The translations under genes and the position numbers were made by a program. Positions 63,851 through 64,000 of a stretch of DNA of 64,000 nt are shown piece by piece (the first letter of the stretch is position 1; every line of letters starts with the position of its first letter). The DNA comes from Rhodococcus sp. OK519 (GTDB lineage: Bacteria; Actinomycetota; Actinomycetes; Mycobacteriales; Mycobacteriaceae), in the NCBI RefSeq assembly GCF_003051005.1, contig NZ_QAOW01000002.1, positions 248,001-312,000 of the forward strand, read 5' to 3'. The notes under the pieces are model-generated. The model was not told the origin of the DNA. It did no database searches and saw only the letters and a program-made list of their open reading frames with translations.

Positions 63851-64000
63851 GGGGCGACCCCGGGCACGCCGTACTGGGGCGACCCGATCAGCGCCCACCT
63901 GTTGGAGGTGAGGCGGAAGCTGGGCATGTCGGCGAGCGAATACACCGACTCGTAGGTGCGCTCGTAGGTGGTGTGCGCGATCTTCCACCGTCCGGCGGCG
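63847..64000 (-). CDS. C-terminal end of an NTF2/SnoaL-like protein (start outside window)
   Basis: Frame open to the window edge, ending GRWKIAHTTYERTYES..., then YGVPGVAP and TGA at 63849-63847. GRWKIAHTTYERTY resembles the last strand of SnoaL-like/NTF2-fold proteins. Only about 50 residues are visible. Translationally coupled to the VOC gene. Confidence 0.55.
   Translation of the reverse strand, partial: AAGRWKIAHTTYERTYESVYSLADMPSFRLTSNRWALIGSPQYGVPGVAP

Overview
The window is chromosomal DNA of a high-GC, mycolic-acid-producing actinobacterium, most likely Rhodococcus or a close relative. It carries mycothiol amidase (mca), an antigen-85-type mycoloyltransferase, the ergothioneine cluster, F420/FMN luciferase-like oxidoreductases and many GTG/TTG starts. 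The gene order matches two blocks I recall from Mycobacterium tuberculosis: Rv1084-Rv1072 (thioredoxin-domain protein, mca, greA, metB, cbs, thiolase, Bax-inhibitor protein), and Rv1026-Rv1013 in reverse (ppx, DUF501, ftsB, eno, mazG, mfd, tetR, glmU, prs, rplY, pth, pks16). No phage, insertion sequence, CRISPR array or rRNA was seen.

Layout. 1-2480: a mycoloyltransferase gene inside a run of five tiny acidic, amphipathic, leaderless peptide genes (one cut by the window edge); I read these as candidate O-mycoloylated, PorA/PorH-like cell-envelope peptides. 2486-16350: conserved housekeeping genes (thioredoxin-fold protein, mca, greA, two-domain wall hydrolase, transsulfuration pair, SGNH esterase, thiolase, Bax-inhibitor protein, rRNA-type methyltransferase). 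16545-24130: accessory metabolism (SDR, PhaC-like hydrolase, LLM monooxygenase/FMN reductase pair, AidB-like acyl-CoA dehydrogenase), then a cold-shock protein, an ANTAR RNA-binding protein and a tiny secreted protein. 24290-28990: tRNA-Leu(UAA), ppx/gppA, DUF501, ftsB, eno and a lytic transglycosylase. 29168-32563: the EfeUOB iron-uptake operon behind an IdeR/DtxR-like box. 32578-34456: an ABC-F protein behind an elaborate leader.

34464-42533: mazG, mfd, TetR, tRNA-Gln, glmU and prs. 42601-44566: DUF2461, a zinc-ribbon-like protein and a GNAT acetyltransferase. 44567-50090: egtABCD with a divergent egtE-like gene. 50211-59022: a lipoprotein, a KstD-like flavoprotein, rplY, pth, a Pks16-like acyl-activating enzyme, prfC, pnuC and an F420-type LLM protein. 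59202-64000: a small secreted protein beside a PrrA/PrrB-like two-component system, then a HIBYL-CoA hydrolase-like enzyme, a PNPOx-family oxidase, a VOC protein and the end of an NTF2-like gene.

Themes are low-molecular-weight thiols (Mca, Egt, Cbs/MetB), envelope building and remodelling, iron uptake and translation/RNA quality. The points most worth following are the mini-peptide/mycoloyltransferase cluster, the ABC-F leader (leaderless 8-codon ORF, hairpins, sequestered ribosome-binding site), the ANTAR/cold-shock pair and the tRNA-Leu(UAA) with a short variable loop.
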